A stretch of DNA of 64,000 nucleotides from Legionella antarctica (GTDB lineage: Bacteria > Pseudomonadota > Gammaproteobacteria > Legionellales > Legionellaceae), in the NCBI RefSeq assembly GCF_011764505.1, contig NZ_AP022839.1, positions 1,099,001 to 1,163,000 on the forward strand, given 5' to 3'. Within the stretch, counting starts at the first letter, position 1. Each line of letters opens with the position of its first letter. The notes below the pieces were generated by a model, which saw only the letters and a list, made by a program, of their open reading frames with translations, made no database searches and was not told the origin of the DNA. Made by a program: the position numbers and the translations under genes. Shown piece after piece: positions 10,145 to 19,974 of the stretch.

Positions 10145-10822
10145 TCTGATAGAGTTGTGGTAAAATGACCTAAGACAATTCGTAGTAGCAATCACTATTC
10201 ATACGGTATTGAGTAGGTTTAAATAGGTTAATTTGAGTGAATTTTTAACTATAAATGATGGATGAATAGCTCTTATTTTTCCTTAATTTTGTTCCAGACA
10301 TGCGGACCCATATCAGATATCACCAAACCAAATCAGGTTTGGGCCGCAGATATCACCTACATCCGCATGAAAGGAAAGCATGTGTATTTAGTAGCTATTA
10401 TGGACTGGTATAGTCGTTATGTGATTGGATGGGCTATTTCACCTACTATGGAGGCTGAATTTTGTATTGAGGCGCTTAGAAACGCTTTGCTGCATTCGCG
10501 TTGTGAGATCTTTAACACGGATCAGGGTTCTCAATTTACCTCAAAAGATTGGATAAATACGCTAAAATCTCACCACATTTCTATCAGCATGGATGGGCGA
10601 GGACGTTATTTAGATAATATATTTATCGAGCGATTGTGGCGTAGTGTTAAGCAAGAAAAAATCTACCGGTATGATTTTGATACAATTGAAGAGGTTGAGC
10701 TGGCCTTAACGGAGTATTTTGAGTATTATAATAACCGAAGGCTTCACCAGTCCTTTAATTATTTAACGCCCGCAGAGGTGTATTATGGCCGGAAAAGACC
10801 ATAAACCCTAAATGAGAGCGTC

Positions 10823-10899
10823 ATGACTTACCCACAAGGCCCACAGGCCTATACGAGAAAGTGAAGCTCTCCTGACCTGTGGACTTGTGGATAAGTCAT
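10823..10899. repeat. Same palindrome in the outer IS3 copy
   Basis: An exact-looking repeat of the 10068-10144 hairpin, 755 bases downstream, in the tail of the outer IS3 copy. It again carries TGTGGATAA in the right arm. Confidence 0.85.
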
Positions 10900-12195
10900 T
10901 CTGATAGAGTTGTGGTAAAATGACCTAAGACAATTCGTAGTAGCAATCACTATTCATACGGTATTGAGTAGGTTTAAATAGGTTAATTTGAGTGAATTTT
11001 TAACTATAAATGATGGATGAATAGCTCTTATTTTTCCTTAATTTTGTTCCAGACATGCGGACCCATATCAATCAGCGGACGATCCACGGCAAAAATATCT
11101 AAATGCTGAAACGCAAAATTTATATGCTATCGAAAACTCTTATAAAAATTTATTTCTCAATGTACAGGGTGATTTTTTGGATGGTGAATACAACTTTGTT
11201 CTGACCTGTCAAGAAGAGCCTAAACTACTGTGTGATAAAACCTTAAATCATTCCTATTTAGCAAACGGAAAAAAAATCCTTGCAGGTGGCAGTTTGGTAT
11301 TTAAAGACGGAATTCTTATAGAAATAACCAACAATAGTGGCCACTATAGACCCACTGATGCAGAAATGTTGTCAGTTATCAGAATCTTATACAGTGCAAG
11401 CAGAGGCACATTAATCAATTACATAAGTTACTGCACTAGCGAGCCTAAAATCTATTCTGTTGCTGAACTTGAATACTCTGATAAATTCACTTCGCCATTA
11501 GTGGCGAGGATGAAAAATAATACACCTGAAATTAAGAAGAATTTATCCGCAACGTGTGTGGAGTCAGGAGGAGTTCGAAGCACGACTAAATTACCTCAAG
11601 ATTATGAAGGGCTCATGGACTTATATATGACCTCTGATCTTTCCCGGGATTATGATGAAGAGCTTGTCGAATTAATTATGCCCTCCAGGATAATCTCAGG
11701 TTACGATGAAAAACTTGTGGCACCTGATAAAAATAGGCTACCAGCTTTGGTTGATGGAGACAAACCCATTGGAAAAGATACATTTTCAGATCGAAGATTT
11801 GGTAGAAACTTGTCTGAAGATCTGATAACAAAATATAAGGAATTTTTTGGAAAAAGTACTTTTTTTTCCAAAAGTGTCGATTTGATAGAGCAGAACCAAG
11901 GTTCATCAAACGCATTGATTTCATAAAAATTAATGAATGAGCATCCAAAAATTATTGTGATTCAATTTTATTGGAACGCTAAAAATTCTTAATTGACGGG
12001 TAGAGATAATTTATTGTTCTTTGGATAATGATGAAAAACTAATACCCGTTCAAGCAGGGTCTAATAATTTCGCGAGTCCAACTCCAGGATCTTGAAGTTG
12101 TTTAAAAGAGAATGTTGCACATTACTAAAAGATGCTAAAAATCAGGCTACTCATGCGGACAATGGGCCTTCACAAAAAGCAAAGGCCATAAACCC

Positions 12196-12600
12196 TTAAT
12201 GGTAAACTATCTTAGGCAAGCACTTGGCTTCTTCGATCCATGATTTCACCATTGAGGTGCTTGGTATACGACGACAAAGGTGGTGTAGCTCATTGGTTTT
12301 TCTCAAGGCTAGATATAAATTTTCATATCGACGATGTGCCAATTCCGGGATTGAGTCGACACCGCATTTTTCCAATAGTTCAGCAAACTCTTCGCCGATA
12401 CCGTGGACTCTTGCCAAGTCAGCATGGTTTGTCCATTTAAGAATTAGTTTGGGGCTGATCCCGGTATGTTTACAAAGTTGATTTCGCTTACTGCGAGTGC
12501 AACAGGCTTTAAGAAACTGCTCCTGATAGTTAAGCCCCTCTTCATGAAGCAACTCAGCATAGCGTTTGCCAATACCATCAATTTCAATGAGTTTATGCAT
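12196..12600 (-). CDS. DUF4332-type helix-hairpin-helix protein
   Basis: A 134-aa protein with two helix-hairpin-helix segments: EIDGIGKRYAELLHEEG (residues about 6-22) and RVHGIGEEFAELLEKCGV (about 63-80). This tandem HhH layout and size match the DUF4332 family, which is thought to bind DNA. No partner gene is evident; it stands alone between the broken effector gene and the DUF1428 gene. The preceding 270 bp (11927-12195) holds nothing I recognise. Confidence 0.85.
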   Translation of the reverse strand: MHKLIEIDGIGKRYAELLHEEGLNYQEQFLKACCTRSKRNQLCKHTGISPKLILKWTNHADLARVHGIGEEFAELLEKCGVDSIPELAHRRYENLYLALRKTNELHHLCRRIPSTSMVKSWIEEAKCLPKIVYH

Positions 12601-12887
12601 GATTAGTTCTCCCTGATGTTCTGTTTAATTATAGACCAATGTAACTCAGACAGGTTGGGAAATTTATCAGCTTAAGGTCTTGCTTAAATGCAGTTGTTCA
12701 CAAGTTTATTTATAGTACAGGCCTCATACGTAATAGTGCTTCCATTACAACAGGACCCAATCCAGCTCCACACTTTTTTCTTTGTGATTTCTTGCACAAC
12801 GAATCATAAATTTCGAATTACGAATTCAACTGATGCAATTGTAAAAGGAAGTTTATGATTTTATCCAAGGCTTTATTGATATCAGAT

Positions 12888-13241
12888 TCAGACATTAACA
12901 ATCATATCAAATCCACCATAAATCATACGTTTGCCATCAAAAGGCATGGGGTTGGTATCAGATTTTAAGCGAGGATCTTCCACGGCTTTCATCATTCCTT
13001 CATCATGAACATGCTTGGAAGGCCAAAGAATCCATGAAAAAACAACTATTTCATCCTCTTTGCACTTGACTGCCATAGGGAAAGACGTAATTTTTCCTTC
13101 GGGTATTTCATCTCCCCAACACTCAACCAGTTGTATGGCGCCGTGTTCTTTAAATATCTGGCCCGCTTTGGTTGCATGCTCAATATATTGCTGCTTTTTA
13201 GCCTTTGGTACTGCAACTACAAATCCATCAATATAACTCAT
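12888..13241 (-). CDS. DUF1428 (YbaA-like) small protein
   Basis: A 117-aa protein that matches the DUF1428 pattern through its whole length: MSYIDGFVVAVPKAKKQQY at the start, ALVECWGDE-like LVECWGDEIPEG in the middle, FSWILWPSKHVHDEG and a closing PFDGKRMIYGGFD. The family has a ferredoxin-like fold related to ABM/EthD-like domains; its function is unknown. It is monocistronic. The start ATG has GGAGG a few bases upstream on the minus strand. Confidence 0.92.
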   Translation of the reverse strand: MSYIDGFVVAVPKAKKQQYIEHATKAGQIFKEHGAIQLVECWGDEIPEGKITSFPMAVKCKEDEIVVFSWILWPSKHVHDEGMMKAVEDPRLKSDTNPMPFDGKRMIYGGFDMIVNV

Positions 13242-13357
13242 AAAGCCTCCATTTAAATGTGTGGGTAAAATAGGTTACAGATTATTAACAGGCCACGTCA
13301 AGTTTCGTTTTTTTCAATTATTTTTCTTGCATAGAGTAAGCACTCTTTAATACCATT

Positions 13358-13383
13358 CATTTTGTTGTATATCCAACAAAATG
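13358..13383. promoter_or_regulatory. Perfect 10-bp inverted repeat upstream of the DUF1428 gene
   Basis: CATTTTGTTG (13358-13367) and CAACAAAATG (13374-13383) are perfect complements around a 6-base centre. It lies about 120 bp before the DUF1428 start and 23 bp outside the IS66-type element. It could be an operator or a weak terminator; there is no T-run beyond that in the arms. Confidence 0.4.
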
Positions 13384-13405
13384 TTATTATTTAGTTCAAA
13401 ATTTT

Positions 13406-15521
13406 GTATCCTGTCAGAATCGCCGGGTAAGTGTCTGCCACTGAGCCCGGACTAATCCGAGCCGCGCGCGTCAGCAAGCGGAATTATCTCGAGATGCTTA
13501 TGTGGTGCATGGAACCTGCCGCACTTTAAGTAAGATTAATTCAGCCAATGATGGCATTTCAAATTTTTTAGTCACCCTATCGTAAATATACTGATAAACG
13601 TTAACTTTCAGTTTTCTGGCCGTCTGTACAATCGTGGCAAACGTATCCTTTGATTTGGTGCCATTTTGGGAGACCGTTTGGAGATTGATGTCGCGTATCC
13701 TTGCTTGAAACCGTGTCCCTAATTCAGAGGCATTGTTGTGCAATGGCAGAAATGGATGGTCTAACACCAATAATAACGCTTGTTTTTTAGCACGTGTCTT
13801 TGCAATGCGTTGATCTAAAACATCATAGCCTGTCGTGGTTGCGAACAAAGTATCAAATTGCATTGATAGTTGTTGGGCCATTGATTGAGATGGAGCCGTC
13901 TTGTAAGTCAATAATGCATGGTAGAAATCCCATAATTGCTCAAGAAATACAGCCAATATATTCTGATTCATATCTGAGAATGGAGTGAGTTTTTTATAAT
14001 GACGACCTTCATGGATCCAGCACAGCGCATGATGTAGGGCCAATTTATTAAACTGAGGCGCATCATCTGTCATTAAATAATGGATGAAGTATTTCGAGTG
14101 CTGATAATAGGCAAGAGCTGCTGACTCAAGAATTATGCGTCGATTCGTGCTGTGTTTTTTTGGATTTGGAAAAAGTGTTCCCATCAAACTATCGATTGAT
14201 TCACGTGTGAGGGGTTGTGCATGCAGCATTGGTTTAATTTGATCCAACCATTTTTTTGCGAGACCAAACTCATCCATTAACTCATAAGCCTCCTGATTAA
14301 ACATAAACTTTAATTGGTCTCGACACAGCAACTCCAATAAGGTCAAGCGATCTTTTTTACGACGAGTGAAGTATGCTGTAAAAAAGTCATTACATAAAAC
14401 ATGGGTGTAGTGATTTTTGCCGTTAACACGACTGCCTGTGTCATCCATCTGCTGGTACAAGCCTGCGTTGCTACCGGCATCGACAATATCTTCTTTTTCC
14501 TGATGAAAAATATCATTGCCTTCTGTCAGCATGGAAGCAATTTTACCATGTGATATTTGAATACCACATGTTTTTAAAAAGCGCTCAATGGCGCTCTCCG
14601 TCATCCCTGCATCACGGTATAATGTGATGACCAGCGCTTTAACCCCAGGACCAAATTCACTGCCCTTATATTCGCCAGGAATCGGCGCAATAAAGGTTTT
14701 TTTCAAAGATGGTGAGTAATACGTTTCCAGCTTGAATTCAACATTATCCGTGATGATTTTTAGATCCTGGATGATTCGAATCTCAAAACCCTTGAACTTG
14801 GCGTCATCTGGCAGCGTTGCTTTGTCCAGAGCAATCGTAACACGTCTATCAATACGTACGTTTTTTTTGTCTTTGCCTGTGTTTTTATTGTTCCCTTTAC
14901 CACGTTTATTGCGATCTCCTTCAGATGAATGATTGGAATTGCCTGTATTATCGCCATTGCTACCTTTGGATTGACCGCGAATATTAGGTTTGCCCTGTTC
15001 ACCCTTAAGGCGGTTTATCTCATCACGTAATACTTGGTTTTCCTCTCTGAGCAAAGCATTTTCTTCGGCAAGCATTTCGACCAAATTAACCAATACCTTA
15101 ATGATAGTCACGGCCTTTTTGTCGGCAAGACTATCGATATCTTTTGTTAACTCATCTAAAACTTGTTTGATTTCTTGGCGTTTCATCATCTACCACTGCG
15201 TTACTAATGCTGATACGGCAATCATAACATGACTTTTTTTGAACGCATTTTTCGAGTTTTAACGCCACTAAGGGCTAAGAAAAAATCTGACCTCAGGAGG
15301 GAGATGTTTTATTAGTGAAAGGGGCTACATTGTGATCTTGGGGATCTTAGGGCATGCATATTGCATGACTTACGTTTGATATGGAAAAACATCAGTTTTA
15401 CAGAAAAACCGTGTCAATAGGTATTTTGAATATTTTTAAAGAATTCCGCTTGCTGACGCGCGCGGCTCGGATTAATCCGGACTCAGTGGCAGACACTTAC
15501 CCGGCGATTCTGACAGGATAC
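13406..15521 (-). mobile_element. IS66-type (ISBst12-like) element, copy 1, 2116 bp
   Basis: The ends are GTATCCTGTCAGAATCGCCG at 13406 and its complement ending at 15521; the inverted repeats extend about 80 bp with only two C/T differences. It carries a single transposase gene, as in the ISBst12 subgroup without the accessory TnpA/TnpB. Length and encoded protein are the same as copy 2 (59209-61324), which is inverted relative to it. The 8 bases on the two sides (AAAATTTT and AATATGAT) do not match, so no target duplication is present. Confidence 0.9.
13498..15189 (-). CDS. IS66-family (ISBst12-like) transposase, copy 1
   Basis: A 563-aa protein with an N-terminal coiled coil (LVEMLAEENALLREENQVL), a low-complexity N/K/G linker (residues about 63-110) and an IS66-type DDE core, including GLYQQMDDTGSRVNGKNHY with catalytic aspartates and HNNASELGTRFQARIRD near the end. 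The usual short IS66 helper genes are absent. It is identical to the protein at 59541-61232. Confidence 0.92.
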   Translation of the reverse strand: MMKRQEIKQVLDELTKDIDSLADKKAVTIIKVLVNLVEMLAEENALLREENQVLRDEINRLKGEQGKPNIRGQSKGSNGDNTGNSNHSSEGDRNKRGKGNNKNTGKDKKNVRIDRRVTIALDKATLPDDAKFKGFEIRIIQDLKIITDNVEFKLETYYSPSLKKTFIAPIPGEYKGSEFGPGVKALVITLYRDAGMTESAIERFLKTCGIQISHGKIASMLTEGNDIFHQEKEDIVDAGSNAGLYQQMDDTGSRVNGKNHYTHVLCNDFFTAYFTRRKKDRLTLLELLCRDQLKFMFNQEAYELMDEFGLAKKWLDQIKPMLHAQPLTRESIDSLMGTLFPNPKKHSTNRRIILESAALAYYQHSKYFIHYLMTDDAPQFNKLALHHALCWIHEGRHYKKLTPFSDMNQNILAVFLEQLWDFYHALLTYKTAPSQSMAQQLSMQFDTLFATTTGYDVLDQRIAKTRAKKQALLLVLDHPFLPLHNNASELGTRFQARIRDINLQTVSQNGTKSKDTFATIVQTARKLKVNVYQYIYDRVTKKFEMPSLAELILLKVRQVPCTT

Positions 15522-17050
15522 AATATGATTGCGCCTAAAAACGTAATAAGGCTGAGCGCAAGTGATGGTGTAAACCCGTGCCACATGGTCAATTCCATAG
15601 TCACCGAATGACCAAGGATGGCGCTCGCCGCTGGTGACAATATTGCTTTATTAATAATAAATGGCACAATGCTTATAATTAATGTAAACACTGCAAGCAA
15701 AAACGCATTTATTGACATTTTTTTGTTTGCCTCCAGAACATGTTTTGGTTTTTGTTGCCCAAAAAAAGGCTTAATAATCAAGATAAATGCTAACGATGCA
15801 ACCATCATGTTGGCAAAAACGACCATTGCGGTCAATATATATGAAGCAATTGGTGCAGCTAAATTGGCTTCATAAACTAATTCTTTTACATAAAAGCCAA
15901 GTAAAGGAGGCAATCCTGCCATAGAGGCGCCAGAAACTAATGCAGCCCAAAATGTCACTGGCATCGCTTTATGTAATCCACTCACTTTAGTCACTAATCT
16001 GGTGCCTGTTTGGTGTTGAATATCACCTACTACCATAAATAATGTTGCTTTATAAAGTGCGTGTGAGATGAGGAATGCAACAGCGGCTTTGATAACAGCA
16101 TCCTGATCTGAACCTAATAAGAAAACCAGTGATCCCATTGCTGTTACGGTGGTGTAAGCCAATATTAATTTCATGTCGGTCTGTTTGAAAGCAAGCAATA
16201 CACCAACAACCATTGTGATAGCCCCGATAGTAGTCAGGGCAATAAACCACAAGGCACTACCAGACATTACAGGATGAAATCTCGCTAAAAGATAAACCCC
16301 TGCTTGTACCATTGTTGCGGAATGAAGGTAAGCACTAATCGGGGTCGGCGCCTCCATTGCGTTAGGCAACCAAAAATGAAATGGAAATTGGGCAGACTTG
16401 GTAAATGCGCCAATTAATACCAATAACAAAATAGCTGTATACCACCTGTTTTCAACAAACCCACGCCCTTGATTTAATAATTCTGAAATGGAGTAAGTAT
16501 CTGTGGCCAAGCCTATTAATAAAAAACCGGCTAGCAGGCACAGTGCACCCGAGCTTGTAATTAATAAGGCGTTTAATGCCGCCTCTCTTGCAGACGCTCT
16601 TTCATGATTGAATCCGATAAGTAAATAGGAACTAACACTGGTTATTTCCCAACAGACAAAGAGGGTAATTAAATTATCAGCCAGAACTACTCCCAGCATT
16701 GCGGACATGAATAAAAATAAGTAACAAAAATATCGGGATAAATGCCTGTTATTCTCAAGATAAGGGATGCTATAAATGACAATTAAAGTCCCAATACCGG
16801 TAATAAGCAAAGCAAACAATAAACTAAGACCATCAACGCAGAGTGAAATGGATACGCCTATTGATGGGAACCACTTTAGCGTATAAAAAATAATTGTTCC
16901 GTTCATTACTTGGGGAATAAAATGAGCAAAATAGAAAAATAAAAAAAATGGAATAGTTGAAATCAGCCACACAAAACGGGGGCGAATAAAAATAAATAGC
17001 ATTAAAAATGCTGTTGTGAACAGTATTAGAATGATCCAGATTAACATCAT
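15522..17050 (-). pseudogene. MrpA/NuoL-type antiporter subunit, 3' end cut off by IS66-type element
   Basis: A 517-residue frame whose last nine residues come from the IS end. It is a polytopic membrane protein with the proton-translocating domain: LITLFVCWEITSVSSYLLIG, the lysine in GAFTKSAQFPFHFWLP, and SAYLHSATMVQAGVYL. The stretch ALYKATLFMVVGDIQHQTGTR is more like MrpA/MnhA than NuoL. MrpA proteins are usually 750-950 residues, so the MbhD/MbhE-like C-terminal part is missing. No mrpB-G genes follow on the other side of the element. The Na+/H+ antiporter complex is therefore probably not made from here. Confidence 0.85.
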
Positions 17051-17193
17051 TAAAATCCATTTAAGGACGCAATTTACATCTCTGCGGAAAAAACAATATA
17101 CCTTTATAACATTTATTAGGTTTAGTGTGTATCCTGTTTACGGACAACATCAGTTTCTTTGAATCGCTGACCATGCTTCAGATTTCATCCAGC

Positions 17194-18255
17194 CTACAAT
17201 AATTCGTTAACATCCCAGTTGTAATATGCATAGGATTTTAATATGGATTTATAAGGGCTATCAGGTTGTTTTTCTATCCAGGAGGTGAATGTTTGGTTGG
17301 CGGCAGCCCCTGAATGGACAAAGGTATAAAATAATTTTATGTAGTCCTTTCGAGCACAATGATATTCTTTTTTCCATGGCTGTGCTGCTATGGATGGAGA
17401 TCTTCCGAACAAATCAATTCCTCCCAAGCCAGCTTGACGAGTAATGATGTCTTTTAAATGGACGTATTTTGCATTTGCAAGTATATCGCGCATGATCATG
17501 AACGTAGTTGTCCTTCCCTTCCCTGCAGCACAATGAACGTGTAGCCAGGTATTGAGAGGTGCGTTGTTAATTATTGCTATAAATTGATCTACCTGGCCAG
17601 GCGTAGGTGGATGATAATCAGGCACCTCAATTCTAACGTAAGCTACCCCTGCTTTTTGAGCAGCCTGCTGCTCTGTATAGGCCTCTTTGATCGGCACAAT
17701 TACTGGTTCTATTGGAACCTTGAAGCCCGCTTGAGGTTTGCCCAACTTATTAATTTTGGCTACTCCTGAGCTAAGAAAGTATTCTACCCAAGAGTACTCT
17801 GCATCACTAATTGCCCTAGGTGTTTTACCCCAGTTTATCTCGTCTCGTTTATAAAATAAGCTAATGGGTAATCCATTAATATAGAGGTGCGTTTCCTGAC
17901 GCAAATCAATAATATAAACAGAATGGGTCTTTCCCAAGGTTTTCCTTAACCAAATCATATTCCCTAGAGTAGGGGCAGCACTTCCGGAAATAAACAAGGC
18001 ATTCATTCCTTTTTTATTAATTTTGACTTTTTTTCCGTCTAAGACTTCGATAGAGCTTGTTGCGCTACGCCAATGAACAGGTGCCACCTGCGGGGATCCA
18101 TCGTTATTGGGCCAGTGATTTTTTATCCAGAATGCTCCGGAAGTGAGTTGTATTTTTTCTGCGGAATTTGTGGCTTTCATATTACTTGCTTCTGCAAAAA
18201 GGGTTGTAACTGTAAGTATGAAAATGTAGAAAACTAATAATCTGATAATTCTCAT
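17194..18255 (-). CDS. PTP-like cysteine phytase / tyrosine phosphatase, secreted
   Basis: A 353-aa protein with an N-terminal signal peptide (MRIIRLLVFYIFILTVTTLF, cut near AEAS). The P-loop HCAAGKGRTT fits C-x5-R followed by T, the signature of PTP-like inositol-polyphosphate phosphatases. A general-acid aspartate candidate lies in RIEVPDYHPPTPGQVDQF. In L. pneumophila the effector LppA is a CX5R phytate phosphatase; this may be a relative, but that cannot be settled here. It lies 140 bp upstream of the broken mrpA gene on the same strand. An export signal argues for a periplasmic or secreted site of action. Confidence 0.85.
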   Translation of the reverse strand: MRIIRLLVFYIFILTVTTLFAEASNMKATNSAEKIQLTSGAFWIKNHWPNNDGSPQVAPVHWRSATSSIEVLDGKKVKINKKGMNALFISGSAAPTLGNMIWLRKTLGKTHSVYIIDLRQETHLYINGLPISLFYKRDEINWGKTPRAISDAEYSWVEYFLSSGVAKINKLGKPQAGFKVPIEPVIVPIKEAYTEQQAAQKAGVAYVRIEVPDYHPPTPGQVDQFIAIINNAPLNTWLHVHCAAGKGRTTTFMIMRDILANAKYVHLKDIITRQAGLGGIDLFGRSPSIAAQPWKKEYHCARKDYIKLFYTFVHSGAAANQTFTSWIEKQPDSPYKSILKSYAYYNWDVNELL

Positions 18256-18400
18256 AGTAAAAACCTGATGCCTTTCTTTTAGTTTAAGCCTTAATTAATC
18301 AAGAAACCATCAAATTTATTTACAGGAACATATCCTAATCTATTAGGTAAAAAATGCCCTTGTGCTGTGCTATAATTGAACAATGAATGTAGGAGGTATT

Positions 18401-19873
18401 ATGAACAGAACCATAGTTATTGGTCTATCTATACTCCTTTTTACAACAGCCGTTACAGCATTTGAATTTGACAAGAATAGAAGTTCACAAACAGGAGTCA
18501 GTCTCCAGGATAAGGCTGAGCAAGGCAATCCTGAATCCCAACTGCAATTAGGTATTAATTATGAAAAAGGCTACAGCGTTGAACAGGATCTGAAACAAGC
18601 ACTCTTTTGGTATCAAAAAGCGGCAGCGCAAGGAAATCCTGAAGCTCAAAATAATCTTGGTTTATTCTACTTAAAAGGCTTGGCGACTTCCCAGGATATC
18701 AATAAAGCGCTGTTTTGGATAAAAAAGGCTGCAGACCAGGGCTTGGCAATGAGTCAAAATAATATGGGGGTCTTGTATGAACATGGAACGGGAGTGAAGC
18801 GCGATATGCAACAAGCCTTTTTGTGGTACAAAAAATCAGCAGATAAGGGGAGCTCTGATGGTCAATATAATTTAGCCACAATGTACATGAATGGAGGTGG
18901 CGTTCAACAAAACATGAGTAAAGCGATTTATTGGTACCAAAAAGCAGCCGATCAAGGTGATCTTGATGCTCAAAATAATCTTGGAGTGATTTATGAGAGT
19001 GGTGATTCGTGGGTTAAGAAAGATATAAAAGCTGCAATTAATTGGTATACAAAAGCAGCTAATGCAGGCTTATCTTTAGCACAGACAAATCTTGGTGTGT
19101 TGTACATGAATGCTGATTATGCAGTCAGAGATTATAAGCAAGCAATATATTGGTTTGAGAAGGCTGCTGAGCAAGGAAGCGTTAAGGCAAAAAACAATCT
19201 GGGCTTTTTATACGAACGTCGATGGGGAACCAGTAAGAATCCCAAGCAAGCAATATATTGGTATAAGAAAGCAGCGGATAAAGGCTTTGCAATGGCACAA
19301 AATAACTTAGGAATTTTGTATTCCAGTGATGGGGAATTTAGAGATTATAAACAAGCATATATATGGTTTAAAAAATCTGCCGATCAAGGCTTTGCAGAAG
19401 CGCAAAATAATCTTGGTTTAATTTATATGACTGGTAATGGGGTCGATAAAAATTACAAAAAAGCTGTTTTTTGGTACAAAAAGTCCACAGAGCAGGGATT
19501 AGCCTTGGGTGAGTACAATCTTGGGGTAATGTATATGAATGGTCTTGGTACCAAAAAAAATAATAAAGAAGCAGCACGTTTATTTCAAAAAGCAGCGGAT
19601 CAAGGTTTAGCAGTGGCACAAAATAATTTAGGTGTAATGTACATGGAGGGGGAGGGGGTAAAAATAGATTTCAAAAAGGCAATTTATTGGTTTAATAAAG
19701 CAGCAGATCAAAATCTGGAGCTGGGTCAAATAAATCTGGGCATTATGTATGCTGAAGGTAAAGGGGTACTTAAGGATTTAAAGCAGGCGAAGTATTGGAT
19801 TGGCAAAGCAAAGGATAGTGGCTCTTCTGATGCCAGCAGAATATGGATGTCTTATAAACTATGGAACTATTAA
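18401..19873 (+). CDS. Sel1-repeat protein, exported
   Basis: A 490-aa protein built from about twelve 36-residue Sel1 repeats of the type A..G...AQ.NLG..Y..G.GV..D...A..WY.KAA.QG. A signal peptide (MNRTIVIGLSILLFTTAVTA) precedes them. The ATG at 18401 follows AGGAGGT at 18391-18397 and is preferred to the ATG at 18383. Sel1 proteins of Legionella such as EnhC, LpnE and the Lid proteins affect host-cell entry and vacuole trafficking or peptidoglycan turnover. This one is a relative by repeat type only. Confidence 0.9.
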   Translation: MNRTIVIGLSILLFTTAVTAFEFDKNRSSQTGVSLQDKAEQGNPESQLQLGINYEKGYSVEQDLKQALFWYQKAAAQGNPEAQNNLGLFYLKGLATSQDINKALFWIKKAADQGLAMSQNNMGVLYEHGTGVKRDMQQAFLWYKKSADKGSSDGQYNLATMYMNGGGVQQNMSKAIYWYQKAADQGDLDAQNNLGVIYESGDSWVKKDIKAAINWYTKAANAGLSLAQTNLGVLYMNADYAVRDYKQAIYWFEKAAEQGSVKAKNNLGFLYERRWGTSKNPKQAIYWYKKAADKGFAMAQNNLGILYSSDGEFRDYKQAYIWFKKSADQGFAEAQNNLGLIYMTGNGVDKNYKKAVFWYKKSTEQGLALGEYNLGVMYMNGLGTKKNNKEAARLFQKAADQGLAVAQNNLGVMYMEGEGVKIDFKKAIYWFNKAADQNLELGQINLGIMYAEGKGVLKDLKQAKYWIGKAKDSGSSDASRIWMSYKLWNY

Positions 19874-19974
19874 AGAGAGCAAAAACCACTGGGTTTCTAG
19901 TTATCTTTCTTGGTATGCTTATAATGATAGATATAAAAACTAACGGATTAGTTCTATGGCAAATTTTCAGATAA
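19861..19974 (+). CDS. Possible 37-aa hydrophobic peptide
   Basis: A short frame starts inside the last codons of the Sel1 gene (ATG 19861) and ends with TAA at 19972-19974, overlapping the pilS remnant start. It encodes MELLKRAKTTGFLVIFLGML and continues hydrophobic, as a single membrane helix would. Stop/start overlaps on both sides suggest translational coupling, but there is no ribosome site of note and the frame could be chance. Confidence 0.25.
   Translation: MELLKRAKTTGFLVIFLGMLIMIDIKTNGLVLWQIFR

Larger units (their letters stand above)
6414..10315 (+). mobile_element. IS3-family element B, inner copy, inserted in the outer copy
   Basis: It begins TAATATAGG at 6414 and ends CCCATATCA at 10315, with GAT duplicated at 6411-6413 and 10316-10318. 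It is itself interrupted by an IS21-family element (7239-9669). Without that insert and its 8-bp duplication it is 1463 bp, equal to the outer copy. Both copies read the same wherever I compared them, so this is a recent self-insertion. Confidence 0.9.
6054..10804 (+). pseudogene. IS3-family OrfB of the outer copy, split by the inner copy
   Basis: The N-terminal part is 6054-6413 and the C-terminal part 10319-10804; together they make 281 residues in one frame. The break is at GAT/ATCACC with GAT duplicated by the incoming element. The C-terminal piece carries the DDE core (VWAADITYIRM, NTDQGSQFTS, ERLWRSVKQEKIY). The first part ends in a stop supplied by the inner element. Confidence 0.9.
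5703..11070 (+). mobile_element. IS3-family element B, outer copy (1463 bp without its inserts)
   Basis: The left end is TAATATAGG (5703) and the right end CCCATATCA (11070), imperfect inverted repeats with a further TCTGGA.ACAAAA match inside. The host sequence ATC is duplicated at 5700-5702 and 11071-11073. The orfB of this copy is interrupted by a second, near-identical copy at 6414-10315. After removing that insert and its 3-bp duplication the element is 1463 bp, the same as the inner copy. Confidence 0.9.
5590..11926 (+). pseudogene. Effector-like gene with IQM-like SGHYRPT motif, split by nested IS elements
   Basis: The 5' part (5590-5702) starts MPFYSYAENIFFFQK and ends at the outer IS. 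The 3' part (11074-11926) ends at TAA after EQNQGSSNALIS. Removing the IS and one copy of its ATC duplication joins the two in frame (RSIS-ADDPRQKY), giving 321 residues. About residues 95-130 hold SYLANGKKILAGGSLVF ... DGILIEITNNSGHYRPT. From memory this resembles the SFLAGG ... LV..DG.L ... SGHY.PT block of plant IQM calmodulin-binding proteins. A eukaryote-like motif suggests a Dot/Icm effector, which is inference. The downstream fragment from the TTG at 11177 could still be translated but lacks the start of the protein. Confidence 0.75.
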
